Assembly (NCBI RefSeq): GCF_022458985.1
Contig: NC_061771.1
Location: forward strand, 27,830,001 to 27,894,000
Reading direction: 5' to 3'
Length of the DNA: 64,000 nucleotides
From: Mugil cephalus
Taxonomy: Eukaryota > Chordata > Actinopteri > Mugiliformes > Mugilidae
Shown here: in pieces, positions 35,901 to 46,701 of the stretch
Layout: every line of letters starts with the position of its first letter
Numbering within the stretch: position 1 is the first letter of the stretch
Made by a program: the position numbers and the translations under genes
The notes under the pieces: generated by a model
Seen by the model: only the letters and a program-made list of their open reading frames with translations
Told to the model about the DNA's origin: nothing
Database searches by the model: none

Positions 35901-35981
35901 CAGAGAACTGGAGAGAATCAGTTCATTCATCTGGAAACTGGTCTCCATCTTCTTACAGGGATTTGCAAGAAGAGCAGATGA
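32726..35981 (+). CDS. Ig-family gene 1: single V-domain membrane protein (butyrophilin/MOG/B7-like)
   Basis: Five exons join in frame: leader 32726-32774, V domain 34832-35179, stalk 35378-35446, transmembrane 35569-35673, tail 35959-35981 (TGA 35979), giving 197 residues. The signal peptide is MAVTTLFAFVTVASLI. The V domain has the first Cys in LTLQC, Trp in LDWRR and the second Cys in DSGHFRCFIPK, the typical V-set pattern; the RCFIP word is common in butyrophilin and MOG-like domains. NLT and NFT are possible N-glycosylation sites; an extra Cys sits in EGCNL. The membrane helix spans WIILGVCICFLLVLGFIVGV and the tail is only about ten residues (NRGIRICKKSR), with no ITIM or ITAM, so signalling would need a partner. 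The stalk is a Thr/Pro-containing 23-residue exon. Ligand and function are unknown. The V exon, tail and splice sites are intact. The leader could instead come from 31392. Confidence 0.8.
33340..34390 (+). mobile_element. L2-like LINE fragment in Ig gene 1 intron, split by a MITE-like insert
   Basis: 33340-33440 carries an endonuclease-end remnant (AWDFNHADPKTV in the position of the GDFNH motif). 34050-34385 encodes the linker before the reverse transcriptase (VMLTPTYRPLVKVTQPVRKQ, ALQDCFASADWDMFK and, after a frameshift, TKSINVQANQKPWRTEAVYR). These resemble L2/Maui-type fish LINEs. Frameshifts and stops make it inactive, and the reverse-transcriptase core is absent. Confidence 0.75.
33430..34030. 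mobile_element. MITE-like insert inside the LINE fragment
   Basis: The left side has GTTTACATGCAGCGCTTAAT and, nearby, TTTACATGCAGCGGAG. The right side has GTTTACATGCACTTAAG, CGATTAAGGCAATAAATCGG and TACGTGCATTAAAAC. Inverted and direct copies of TTTACATGCA and AATCG words occur at both sides. Exact ends were not fixed. Confidence 0.4.
35205..35330. repeat. Right-end remnant of the CATAACATTATGACC MITE in the V-exon intron
   Basis: Ends with AGAAAGGTGGTCATAATGAT followed by GTGGTTGATGTGTGTA, a decayed version of the MITE end at 11491-11521. The same remnant sits at the homologous site of Ig gene 3 (about 55840-55966), so it predates their duplication. Confidence 0.6.
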
Positions 35982-36090
35982 AGAAATGGAAAGGAGAAGA
36001 TGAAGGAGACAAAGACGAGGACGTCACCACACACTCAAAGAAATAACTGACCCCAAAACCTTGACTTTAAGTATTTTAATTACATTAAGT

Positions 36091-37138
36091 TGGGGGTCTG
36101 CAACCCGCGGCTCTTTAGCGCCACCCTAGTGGCTCCCTGAAGCTTTTTCAAAAATGTTTGAAAATTGAAAAAGATGGGGGAGAGAAATATATTTTTTGTT
36201 TTCATATGGTTTCTGTAGGAAAACAAACATGACACAAACATTATTAACGTTTTTCAATACTGTAAAAATGTGTAGAATAAATATTAAATTTCAACATTTC
36301 TGTCAACGAAGATTTACGTCATAGCCTGCGACACACGTTTCTATCAGTAAGGCGGGATGCCAGGCAGGTGGCTGTTGTAAATAAACCGGCGGCTGTGTGA
36401 TGGGCCATGGATCCCAAAGGGACAAAGAGAAAAATAACTGAGGAGAACAGAGGATTCAACGTTTCTTGGACCGAATCATTTGCATTCATTGCTAATGCTG
36501 AAGGATTGCCTGAATGTTTGTTCTGTAGCGAGAAGTTGTCAAATAACAAAAAGAGCAATGTGGAAAGACATTTTCAGGGAAGGCATGCTACATTTGCAGC
36601 CAAGTACCCAGTTGGGAGTGAGAGAAAAAGTGCGATTGCATTACTTCTGGAGAAATTAGAGGAGCGCAAAAATAAGATTTAAGAAGTGGATTGCATCTCC
36701 AAACTCTACTACTGCTGCAAGTTTTGTTGCAACCCGGGAGATAATAAAACGTGGCAAACCGTTCACAGATGGTGACTACATCTTCTTTATTGCATTTCTT
36801 TAATTTCATCAAAGCAATGAAACATAATTCATTAATATTGTAATGAAGTTAAACTTGAGGCGGCATCGCACAACAGAGTAGTGACATGGTGCGTCATTCT
36901 CTACACGATGCACTGCAGGAAAAATAAACATTTAATCATGAAGGCTCATTATGTATTTGTAGTTAACTTAGTCATTTCGATAGTAGGCTAATATAGCTAC
37001 TATAGATACATACAGCATGTGTTGCCTTCAATATAAGGCTTCTATAAGGCTTTTATTTTTTTGCGGCTCCAGACATATTTGTTTTTTGTTTTTTTGGTCC
37101 AATATGGCTCTTTCAACATTTTGGGTGGCCGACCCCTG
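36091..37138 (+). mobile_element. hAT deletion derivative with BED finger, 8-bp target duplication
   Basis: Left end TGGGGGTCTGCAACC and right end GGCCGACCCCTG (37127-37138) are degenerate inverted repeats of the CAGGGGT hAT type. They are flanked by CATTAAGT (36083-36090) and CATTATGT (37139-37146), an 8-bp target duplication with one mismatch. An ORF at 36407-36682 (92 codons) encodes a BED zinc finger (LPECLFCSEKLSNNKKS, then HFQGRH, giving C-x2-C and H-x4-H), followed after a frameshift by ATREIIKRGKPFTDGDYI as in ZBED/GTF2IRD2-like hAT transposases. The catalytic domain is missing. It sits 110 bases beyond the Ig gene 1 stop codon, in its 3' UTR. Confidence 0.9.
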
Positions 37139-37146
37139 CATTATGT

Positions 37147-38735
37147 TTTTCCATGTTATTTTATTAGGCAAGTTCAATGTGATGGTCCTATTAAAAACAA
37201 TGTGTTTCTACCATGCTCAGTGGGAATGAGTTAAATAAAGTTAATGCAAACGTATACATAAACTTTGTGTTTATTCAGTGAAAGGTAAGGTGAACTTTCA
37301 CATAAACCTTATGTGTTTACCTTTCATGTGCATTTCAAATATGTTATCCTATCACCTGTTAAAATCACAAAGCTACAAACAGTATATCTCTGTAACTTTT
37401 ACATGTGTCTGCACCACATGGATGCCGCTGTACACCTCTGGTGCTGGTACTTGAACATTGTTTACAGACGCATCACAGCCATCACAGGCCTATTCAGACA
37501 CTGGGTGTATCAGCACAGATTTAACTGATCTTTATAATTCGGCACTTTATAACTGTTAGGAACATTAATTATCCTTGACGTTCAACATGAACAAGTATTT
37601 AACAATCTCTGCCCACATCAATATTGTGAATCTGATGAAATCGTTTGGATTACCGTTGAAAATGTGCAAAAGCATCTTCACATGCGTTATACACATACAA
37701 GAATTGTTTTGATCACATGTAATAACCTGTGAAGACTTAAAATATAGTCATTACAGAGAAATTACCATTTGGCCAACAGCACATTATGAACAATCCAAAA
37801 ATTCAAACAAAGTCAAGATAGCAGTAGAAGATCACAATAGCAATGTCCAACAAGCTTGTGATCTCACTGAAGCATCTCAATTTTAAGTGCTTTACAGAAC
37901 TTTCTATTCTTTAACACATTTTACAAACTTTTTAAACATTTTAAACATGTATTTTTTAAAGAACTTTCTATTCATGTGTTTTCAAAAAAACTTTGTATTG
38001 TTTTACACATATTTAAACATTTCAAACATGTGTTTTAAAATAACTTTCTATGCTTTTAAAGTATTTTTACGTCCTTTTAAAACATTTTAAACATGTAAGC
38101 TCGGTTAGTCACGTCCCGACTAATGGAAACAGCGACACCCGGCCTCGTCTCGGACACGAGGACACCCACAGTATCAATAACTCAGTGTGCGTGGCAGTAG
38201 CCCAACCATTAGCTTCATTCTGCTTAACCGGAGTGGAAGCAGTGCTGCTAGCTAGCTCATGCTAAAAGCCATATCCAGGCGTGTGCTATCCAACTTCACC
38301 AGACTTTCAAAAATATAAAGATCAAAGCATTCACATAATCTTTGAGAAACTCGATAAATAACTGAATTTATCGATCTAATTCTAAAATATCGTATCAGTA
38401 CCATTAACTCAATATATTTCAAGCCATTAAACTTACCGTATTAGACACAGTCACACCTGTCTGTCGGTTGGGTTCAGTGCGTGGCCGCATGTCAGTGCCC
38501 AGCGTGTGAGGGCAGAGTGGGCGACCCCGTAGATTTCTGCAGTTACCATGGTGACAACGTACTGGGACACGCCCACTGTCATCTTATGTGATCCAGTCAG
38601 ATAAAGTTTATTCGACTTTTTTTACATTACGTTTGTAGAGAGCATATTTAAATAATGTTTACTTATTTTTATTAAATAAACCTTCTGTTTTATACACTTC
38701 AGTTAGAGTTTACTTAAAATATTTCTTCATGTTTA
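37147..38735. other. Non-coding stretch with an irregular tandem repeat
   Basis: 37880-38100 holds three to four diverged copies of a 60-70 bp unit containing AACTTTCTATTC... and TTTAAACATGT. A GC-richer patch lies at 38100-38250. No gene was recognised. Confidence 0.4.
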
Positions 38736-38756
38736 TTAGGGCCAATAATCATTATT

Positions 38757-39115
38757 TTGAGTGTACGGGAAAAGACACCTGGAGGAACACCTGCGAAGAA
38801 TCAGGGAATGCGTGTGGTATTGGAGGGCTGCAACATCACATGTGACAACTTCTTTACATCCTACCGTCTTGGAGATGAACTTCAGGAGAGAAAGCTGATT
38901 TTGGTCATTTCTATCGAGTTCACAACACACCTGCATCCTCTGTTACTGCCGGGGCTGTTTTTTTTTACACATTTTACGTGTGCTATTCCATTGTGTGAGT
39001 GTGTCCTGGATCCTGGCGAAAAAAAAGGCCATTCACAGACTCCGAAACAGTGAAAGAATGACGAGAAAATTAAAACAAGTGTGACATCTGCAATCATATG
39101 TGTCAATCACATCAA
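38757..39115 (+). pseudogene. piggyBac-type transposase fragment
   Basis: KNQGMRVVLEGCNITCDNFF followed by TSYRLGDELQERKL is the DDE-domain segment of PGBD-like transposases, including the Asp of the TCDNFFTS motif. Further right, a frameshifted Cys-rich remnant (CDICNHMC) resembles the C-terminal cysteine-rich DNA-binding domain. Neither the N-terminal half nor the ends are present. Confidence 0.8.
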
Positions 39116-40890
39116 ATATACGCAGGATTGAAATTCTTGCTACAGATGTGTTTGAAACACTGCTGGAAGAACTAAAGAAAGCTGATGTCATGTCTCTGCC
39201 AGGACTCAAGTCTGATGTGGTGCGCCATTGCCGCTCGTGTCACGTATGTCAGGTAACTGGCAAGCCTAACCAAATGGTTCCTCCTGCGCCACTCTGTCCC
39301 ATACCCGTGATGGGTGAACCGTTCGAAAAAGTCATTGTTGACTGTGTGGGCCCGTTACCAAAGACCAAATCTGGCAACCAATTTCTTGTAACTATTATGT
39401 GTGTTTCCACTCGGTTCCCAGAGGCTGTTCCGTTACAGAAGATCACAGCTCCAGTCACGGCACTTATGAAATTCTTTACAATGTTTGGCCTTCCTTAGGT
39501 GGTTCAGACTGATCAAGGTACCAATTTTACTTCCCAAGTGTTTTCCCAGGTACTGAAAACCTTGGGCATTAAGCATGTGACTTCAGGCCCTTATCATCCT
39601 GAAAGCCCGGGGGCTCTCAAAAAGTTCCATCAGACCTTGAAGTCCATGCTCAGGAAACAGTTTCGAGTCTGGAAAGGACTGGGATGATGCTGTGCCATTT
39701 GTGTTGTTTGCTGCTCATGAAGCTGAACAGGAGTCACTCGGATTTAGTCCTGCTGAACTGGTGTTTGGACATGAGGTTCGTGGCCCCTTAAAGTTTCTCA
39801 AAGACCAGCTTCTATGGCCAGAAGGGAGGAAAGTCCATAGCATCCCTGAGTATGTGTTGAAACTCAGAGCTCATCTGCAGCGTGCCTGTGATTTGGCCAA
39901 AGCCTCTCTATCCTCTTCTCAGGTCAAAATGAAGAAGTACTATGACCAGAAAGCTATTGCCCGCTCGTTTCAACCTGGTGACAAAGTTTTGATTCTTTCT
40001 CCTATCTCTGGTTCTGCTTTGTCTGCAAAATTTTCAGGTCCCTATGTTGTGGAGAAGAAAGTAAGTGACACTAACTTTGTCATTCAAACTCCTGACCGCA
40101 GGCGCAGAAACAGATTGTGTCATGTGAACATGATGAAGCCTTAGAGGATGGGCTGGTTATGTGTAGTGCCTCACCACAGGGGGTAAGACTGAAAAATTCT
40201 GAGCTACTTTCTGATTTGTCTGGATTTTTGTCTCGCCTTCCTGATGATCATCGTGGTGATGTTGAGAATTTAATATCTGGCTTCCCATGCTTGTTTGATG
40301 ACATCCCCTCTCAAACTATTGTTATTATACATGACATCGTCTTAACTAACCCAAAACCCATCAATCAACATGCCTATCGGGTTAATCCTGCGAAGAGGGA
40401 ATGCATGAGGAAGGAAGCAGACTACCTTGTGGAACATGGATTCGCTGTGCCCAGCTCCAGTCCATGGAGATCACCATGTGTCCTGGATGAGAAGTCTGAC
40501 AGCAGTCAAAGGTTCAGAGTATGTCAGCAAACTTGACATGCTTAAAGGTTACTGGCAGGTTCCATTAACACCACGTGCCTCTGAAATCTCCGCTTTTGTC
40601 AACCCAGATCATGCAAAGATCACAGCAATTGCTGCATTTCTTGTGCCAACCACCAGACGGGAGTTGCGACGGTTTCTGGGTATGGCTGGATACTACCGCA
40701 GGTTCTGTAAAAACCTTTCTACTGTGGCAGCCCCATTGACCACTCTAACCAGTCCATCAAAGCCATTTGCTTGGTCTAGTGAGTGCCAACAGTCTTTCGA
40801 GGATCTAAAGTGCCTCCTCAGTTGTAACCCTGTCTTGTCTGCTCCAAACGTTTTCTTGCCCTTTAAGCTGGAAGTTGATGCAAGGAGGAT
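39116..40890 (+). pseudogene. Ty3-type retroelement remnant with integrase before reverse transcriptase
   Basis: Integrase: zinc-finger remnant HCRSCHVCQ, then the catalytic core with VDCVGPLPK and TDQGTNFTS (two Asp present). The expected catalytic Glu in the GALxxFHQT box reads Lys-Lys. The C-terminal part (KVLILSPISGSALSAKFSGP) runs on to 40144. Without a gap a linker leads into the start of a reverse transcriptase (IHDIVLTNPKPINQHAYRVN, VPSSSPWRSPCVL), then SKLDMLKGYWQVPLTPRASE, then the thumb/RNase H border (RRELRRFLGMAGYYRRF, PFKLEVDA). The YxDD core is deleted. In-frame stops lie at 39496-39498 and 39685-39687, with frameshifts further on. The order integrase then RT is that of Gmr1-like elements. 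No LTR was seen. Confidence 0.85.
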
Positions 40891-41490
40891 CTTCAGTGAT
40901 CAGTGGTTGTGTGTGTTAATTACTGTTAGCACTTTTGATGACACTGATATATAGCTATATAAAACAAAATCTTATGGCTAGGGTACTATAATAGGTCTGT
41001 GCAGTAATAGCTTTTTTTTTTTTGTTGTTTTTATATGCACTTTGAGATGGGCCTGGGTCAGACATGACCATATTGTTTTTGTCTTTTGGTTTGTTTTGTT
41101 ATTTTCAAACATCTCTTGTTTTTGCACTTTTTGATTAACATTAAAACATTAAAAGGGAACAATTAATACAAATCTTTTTTTGCCCTATTACATTCATTTG
41201 TGTTGGTTTAAAATTCACCATTAACTGCTGCTTATGAGCCACTGAAAAAGTTCGGCCCAGCTGAACTTTGAGGTTTTAAAATGTGGCCCAACTGAATTTT
41301 TTAATTGAATAGCCCTGCTTTAAGGTTTTAAATGTCAAAAATCAAAATATTGTTTTTTCTTTTTTCTTAAATCTCAACGGATCTCAAACTTCAGTTCTTT
41401 GTTCATGTTTTCTTTTAGTTGTACAACATTCATCAAATGCACTAATCATTTAAGTGCTCAAATATCTAGCTGTTTCTGTGAACAGTATCT
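40891..41490. other. AT-rich spacer, no gene recognised
   Basis: Sequence between the retroelement remnant and the left inverted repeat of the large DNA transposon. It has only poly(T) runs and short frames. Confidence 0.4.
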
Positions 41491-42631
41491 CACAGTAAAT
41501 TCTACAGTGTTAAATATGCAGTGTCAAAGTACACCGACTCTTTCAGAGTTATTACAACAACAGCTGGAGTAAGATGCCGGCCAGTGTTGGTGAAAATATA
41601 CGTCGTTAAAATACGCGGTGTCAAACGTACTCTGGAAAGCTCCGCCCACCTCCTCCTCGTCTAACGGACATTTCAGGCCGCCATTTTCTTCGTCCCGAAG
41701 GACTGCGGTAAGTGTCTCCTTATTGACTATTAAACGCATTATTTGTCCTTTCAACAGAAGCAGCGTTTTAGAATGACTTTATATCATTGTTAACTGTGAA
41801 TTTCATCTCGTTTTATGTCTTCAAATGGCGAATTTCAGAAGGCTATGTGTAGTGACTGAGTGAACGTCAAGTCCATGTGCGAGCAGCATTACGGCAGCTA
41901 ACGTTAGCTAATTAACATTAACTAGCACAACACTCAAACTATCAAAAGTTATGTTAACTTTGGATTTTACAGTGTGGATGTGTGATTGTGTAGTTCTTTG
42001 TGACGTTCAAATATTATAGTGGAATAGCGAGGATTGCTTGTGTAGGGAATTGGATTTTAGTCATTTTCTTTCGTTTATGTGCTTCTAGATCTGCTTCTCT
42101 GTGTGTAAATATGCTACGTAGTTAATTCGTTTCTCTTTTGTATGTTTTTACTACCGGCAGTTTGCGCGGGGAGTTTTATTTTGAAAATCGACCGGCTGCT
42201 CTCTGCCTTTTCTGTGTCTGGCTTCCGCCCGCTTGAGCTGGTCTGTGTTGAAGCGGGCTGCTTGTGGTGTCCATCAGTAATAGATCAGCGGAGGCCCGCT
42301 TTTGTGATGCTTCCCGGCCTGCGGCTGCCGAATATTAATATAAAATTATGGAACATTTTAAGTTCTTGGATTTTGGAATTGATCAATATCTGACAAACGT
42401 CTGTATTTGTTTTGTGTTCCCCTTTCTAACCACACTCTTAACTCTGGATGCATTGCTTAAAGTATAGTTGCTACAAAAACATAAAAAATACTTTTAATTC
42501 ACTTTAAGTGTATGTTTGAGCCCTACTGTAAAAGGTAACCCAGATTCAGTGATTCAAGTGAGGAGTGAAATGTTATGATTAGATAAGCAATGATTTTCCT
42601 GTTTACACAAGCTTTTGTGCCCGTTTCCTAG

Positions 42632-43558
42632 CATTTGCCAAGTTTGGTGTCCCAGCTGTAACGGAAGGTGTGAAAGTTGTCGACAGTTCAGGGACTGAGT
42701 TGGATGAAGACGTTTTTGAGGATGTAGTAACAGATCCCTCAACTGGGGTGTTAACCATCAAATATGATATGAGTGCTGCTTCCATCGCAGAGCCACTCAA
42801 TTTTGTTGACAGCCTGCATAACCGAAGTGTGTTGAGATTGAACACCCAATTGTTGTAACAGGTTGGGACAGTGACCTCTCGTCGGTTTTATTGCTGCTAC
42901 ACCTGATTCCAACCTCTGCTCGGGGTCGGAAGAGACCAGGAAAGGTTTCGGCATCGCAAGCAGAGAAGCATCTTGTGGTCTTCAAGAAGGTTTGTATTTT
43001 TGGAGGTTATTGAGGAACAGATCTTATATAATTGCCTAATAGTTGTAGAATATAGTCATGCACAATAAGGCATTAATAAAGTGCTTTATAATAAGTACTG
43101 ACAGCCAATATGATGCTAGAGTGTTTTCTAAAAAGCAACTAGTTGGTGGCGAATGTGTCTAACTTAAAGTGTTTTTGTTTTGGTTTTCTGTATTACAACT
43201 GTCCAATTGTAATCATATCTTCATGTGTTTGTCTTCGCAGACTGGAACAAACATTCAAGAGCATCTCGATGGCATCACCACCAGAGCTCAACCCTATCTC
43301 CTGGCTGTTGGAGTTAAGAAGAATGCAATCCACCAGTTCTTCATCATTCTTGACAAGAATGCCATACCTTGCAGGTCAACCTCTTCTCTTGGTGCCTTTG
43401 ATGAACTGTTTAGGGCTCATTTTGTGTTTGGCACATCCTACAACAGCATGCTCCACAACATGTACACTTTCATCCAAACCACAGTGTACAACATTGATGT
43501 CGGCAAGGTCAAGGAAAGCCCTCGTGTCTCTGAAGTTAGGGCGAGGTTGCTTCATTAG
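42632..43558 (+). CDS. Transposon gene A: C-terminal exons of a CIDE-N-like/SAM-associated protein
   Basis: Three coding pieces. An acceptor at 42631 opens a segment reading AKFGVPAVTEGVKVVDSSGT followed by ELDEDVFEDV and LTIKYD, which resembles a CIDE-N/ubiquitin-like fold pattern. 42855-42989 reads VVTGWDSDLSSVLLLLHLIP and ends KHLVVFKK at a donor. 43241-43558 reads TGTNIQEHLDGITTRAQPYL and YLLAVGVKKNAIHQFFIILD, ending RARLLH with TAG at 43556. I recognise this C-terminal block as part of a multi-copy fish protein family without assigned function, often with a SAM domain. Between the first and second pieces the frame changes, so either a small intron or a frameshift lies there. The last exon is fully open. 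No catalytic residues are evident; an accessory DNA-binding role is only a guess. Confidence 0.55.
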
Positions 43559-43570
43559 TGCTCCTCTATC

Positions 43571-46011
43571 ATGCAGTGTTTTGTTTGTCAGGCTGAGTTA
43601 TCAAGTTCAAATATGCTTGTTAGGCATTTACGATTAGTTCATGGTTACTTACCTGGAAAAAATCTTAGGCTTAAATGTGCCCAGACTGGATGTGGATGTG
43701 TGTTTGGTACGTTTTCTGGTTTTAGGAAACATTTAAACACCAAACACACTGAGTATATTGACCAGGACGTTGACACTGATGTTAATTTGAGCAGCACAGG
43801 AGAGGTGGTGACAGCTAATGTAGATGAGACAGCCACAACATCGCAGACAGCTAACAAAGATGAGGTAGCCACAACATCTGAACTGTTGAGAAACTCCAGT
43901 AGGAGCACTCTAGATATGTGTGCCTCTGCTGTTGCACAACTCAAGGCAGCCGGATTAAGTCAATCTGCTGTAAATAGTTTTGTTTCCTCCATGGAAGAAG
44001 TGTGTTCTGAGATTCAAAGTCAAGCTAAAGATGCAGCTTTACAGTGCATATCTCCACAGGACACAGAAAATAGGAATAAAATAAAACAATCTTTCCAAAA
44101 GTTGGAAAACCCATTCACGTCCTTAAATTCAGAAACTAAACGAAATAAACACTTCAAAGAAAAATGGGGAATTGTAGAACCTGTTGAAAAGGTGATTGGC
44201 ACAAGATTTGACAACAGAAGAAACAAAACAACTGGGACATACGATCAGGTCATTGTAACCGATAAATTTGCATATTAAAAACACAGAACTTTCAGACATG
44301 TTCAAGCCCAGGCACGTGCCCAAGGAAGGTGTGTATGCAGACTTGAGAGATGGCACCTATTTTTTTAAAAAAAGTCCCTTATTTTCTTTAGAAAAAGATG
44401 CCTTATAGACACAACTGTTTTATGACGAGTTCGAAACAGCAAATCCTTTGGGGTCTAAAAAGGGTATACACAAATTAGGTGCTATATACTTTACATTAAG
44501 GAATTTCCCTTCAATCTTTAATTCATCATTGATTAATATACATTTGTGTGCTCTTTTCCATGCAAAAGACATCAAGCGTTATGGTATTAATTTGACATTT
44601 GAGCCACTTGCCAGTGATCTTAAAGTACTTGAGACAGAGGGACTTCAAGTTCACATGTTTAAAAGAAAAAATTCATGGTACCATAGTTCGGGTCACTGGT
44701 GATTATCTTGGTTTGCATAGTCTGTTTGGCTTTGTGGAGTCATTTGGGGCTCGATATTGTCGTCGTTTCTGTCTCCTTGAGAAACATTGTTTTCAAACTG
44801 TATTCTGTGAAGATGATCAAGAAGTTGTACTAAGAACTGTCGAGATGCACAAACAACACTGTCAAACTGTACAAACAGATCCTACGCTACCTCATGTATA
44901 TGGTGTCAAACGCATTTGTCCACTGAATTCACTTCAGTATTTAAACACAGCAAACAATTTTTCTGTCGATATGATGCACGATATTTTAGAGGGTGCTGCC
45001 CAGTTTGAAGTCAAACTTGTCCTTCATTACATTCAGAACAACTTCCTAAATGTTGAACAAATCACTGGTAGAATTCACGCTTTCGATTATGGTTACAATC
45101 AGCAGTGAAACCATCCGCCTAGAGTCAAGTTGCTTGATGGAAGTAATGATTTAGGGCTGAATGCCACACAATCTTGGTGCTTATTATGTAATATGCCTTT
45201 GCTATTTGGTGAATTAATACAGTCAGATGACAAGCACTGGCATCTTCTACTTTTGCTTCTGCAAATTGCTAATATTGTATTTTCACCCATCCTTTCAGAA
45301 GGAATGACCATTTACCTCAAACATTTAATCATTGACCATCATTGGCTCTTCAGGCAGTTATTTCCGGCAATCAATCTGTTACCAAAACATCACTTCATGA
45401 TACATTACCCTCGTACTATAAGAAACATCAGCCCAGTTCTGCACATGTGGTGCATGCGTTATGAAGCTAAACATATTTTTTTTAAGAAACCGTTAAAATT
45501 TTTTAAAAATGTTACAAAGACATTGGCTAAAAAGCACCAAAGTTGTATGGCATTTTAACAGGAGTCCTTTAGCAAGGAAAGATTAATTTTAGGTCCAGGC
45601 AAGATGGTGACACTTCATGAGTTCAAACAAGGTTCAGAGATTACTTCCAAATTTGGAACTGTATTGTCTTCCAGTGTGTTTTTTGTGAAGTGGATAAAAT
45701 ATCATGGTACAGAGTACCGCCGTGACTTCATTATCTGTACTGAGGTAGCATTTGAGTTGCCTGTTTTTTGTAAAATCAAAATTATTGCTGTGAAAGATGA
45801 CACTGTATTGCTCCGTGGAAAACTGATGGAAACAGTATGTTTTGATCACCATTACCATGCCTTTAAGGTCAGGCTGCATCCAGACAGGGTTCTAAAGGTG
45901 TTGAACATAAATGAGCTGCGTTACTTCAGACCATTTGATGTACAATTGAAGTATGAAACGACAGATTCCTCTTTGTATGTTGTTCCATATTGTCATTTTA
46001 TGCAGACTTAA
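43571..46011 (+). pseudogene. Transposon gene B: C2H2-finger DDE-like transposase, lightly mutated
   Basis: The ATG is 12 bases after gene A's stop. Residues 1-64 hold two C2H2-type fingers (CFVCQAELSSSNMLVRHLRL-VH and a second, CGCVFGTFSGFRKHLNTKH). A Ser/Thr/acidic linker follows (stop at 44276). After frameshifts near 44280 and 44670 the core reads YDEFETANPLGSKKGIHKLG, VTGDYLGLHSLFGFVESFGA, a Cys/His segment, and the conserved NFSVDMMHDILEGAAQFEVK, then KHHFMIHYP...MRYEAKH and KNVTKTLAKKHQ, then a beta-rich C terminus to 46011. From 44599 to 46011 one frame is broken only by stops at 45106 and 45556. It matches a large family of unnamed fish transposase-like proteins; the D-x2-H motif suggests a DDE enzyme. 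Inactive as assembled. Confidence 0.65.
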
Positions 46012-46139
46012 GGTCAATGTTTTGAATGTAGGTTTGTATTCTACATGAGCTGCTTTGATTAGTTGATATTTTACTATGCCTGACACAGTTGATAGCTGCT
46101 AATAAAGTTCTTAAATGCATTATTTTGTGGAAACTTGTG

Positions 46140-46690
46140 ATTTTTACATGCATTTTGACACTACAAAAGAGTAAATTAGGTGTAAAATGAACACTGCTAA
46201 GATTTATTTTCAGAAATACTGTCAAATTTCATTCACACTATACAGTGTTAGAATTTTACTCTATATGAGCTTGTTTTTCACTGCAAGAGAGTAAATTATC
46301 AACACAGCAGTGTGTAATATCAACACTTAGCAGAGTTGTTGTACCGTCCAGTGTTTCTTTTTTTAATAACTTTTAATAACTCCACACAGTGTTAATCTGT
46401 ACTGGAATGGAACTCAATCAGAATTGATTTGACACCATAGACGAGTCAATGATCAACTCTTCCAAGAATAATATTTACACTCTTAAGTGTTATTTAACCT
46501 TTGGTGTAAATTTTCAATAACACTATTCAGTGTAAGCGAGTGTTAAATTTTTACTCTATTTAGAGTTAATTTAACTCTGAAATTCTAAGCACTACGGTAA
46601 GAGTTAATTTAACACTAATTCTGAGTGGGACCAAATACACTCGGAAATGGTGTTAAATTTGATTCTTTAAGTGTTACTTCAACACTGCAT
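46140..46690. repeat. Subterminal repeat block of the two-gene transposon
   Basis: At least eight copies of AGTGTTA/TAACACT-type words, mostly followed by AT-rich TTTACTCTAT or AATTTTTACTC. Includes the near-palindrome AGAGTTAATTTAACTCT at about 46561. Similar words sit just inside the left end (CAGTGTTAAATATGCAGTGT, 41505-41524). Confidence 0.7.
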
Positions 46691-46701
46691 AATTTACTGT
46701 G

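Larger units (their letters stand above)
41491..46701 (+). mobile_element. 5.2 kb two-gene DNA transposon with terminal inverted repeats
   Basis: Left terminus CACAGTAAATT (41491-41501) is exactly inverted at 46691-46701; similarity continues for about 21 bp including CAGTGTT on both sides. It encloses two adjacent same-strand genes (42632-43558 and 43571-46011) and an AATAAA at 46101. The last 500 bp is crowded with GTGTTA/TAACAC motifs, like subterminal transposase-binding arrays. Flanks (CAGTATCT and GCCAATAT) show no target-site duplication, so the insertion is old or the exact ends are off by some bases. The superfamily is not certain: a D-x2-H type motif and subterminal repeats suggest a CMC (CACTA/Plavaka) or KDZ relative. 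Confidence 0.7.
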
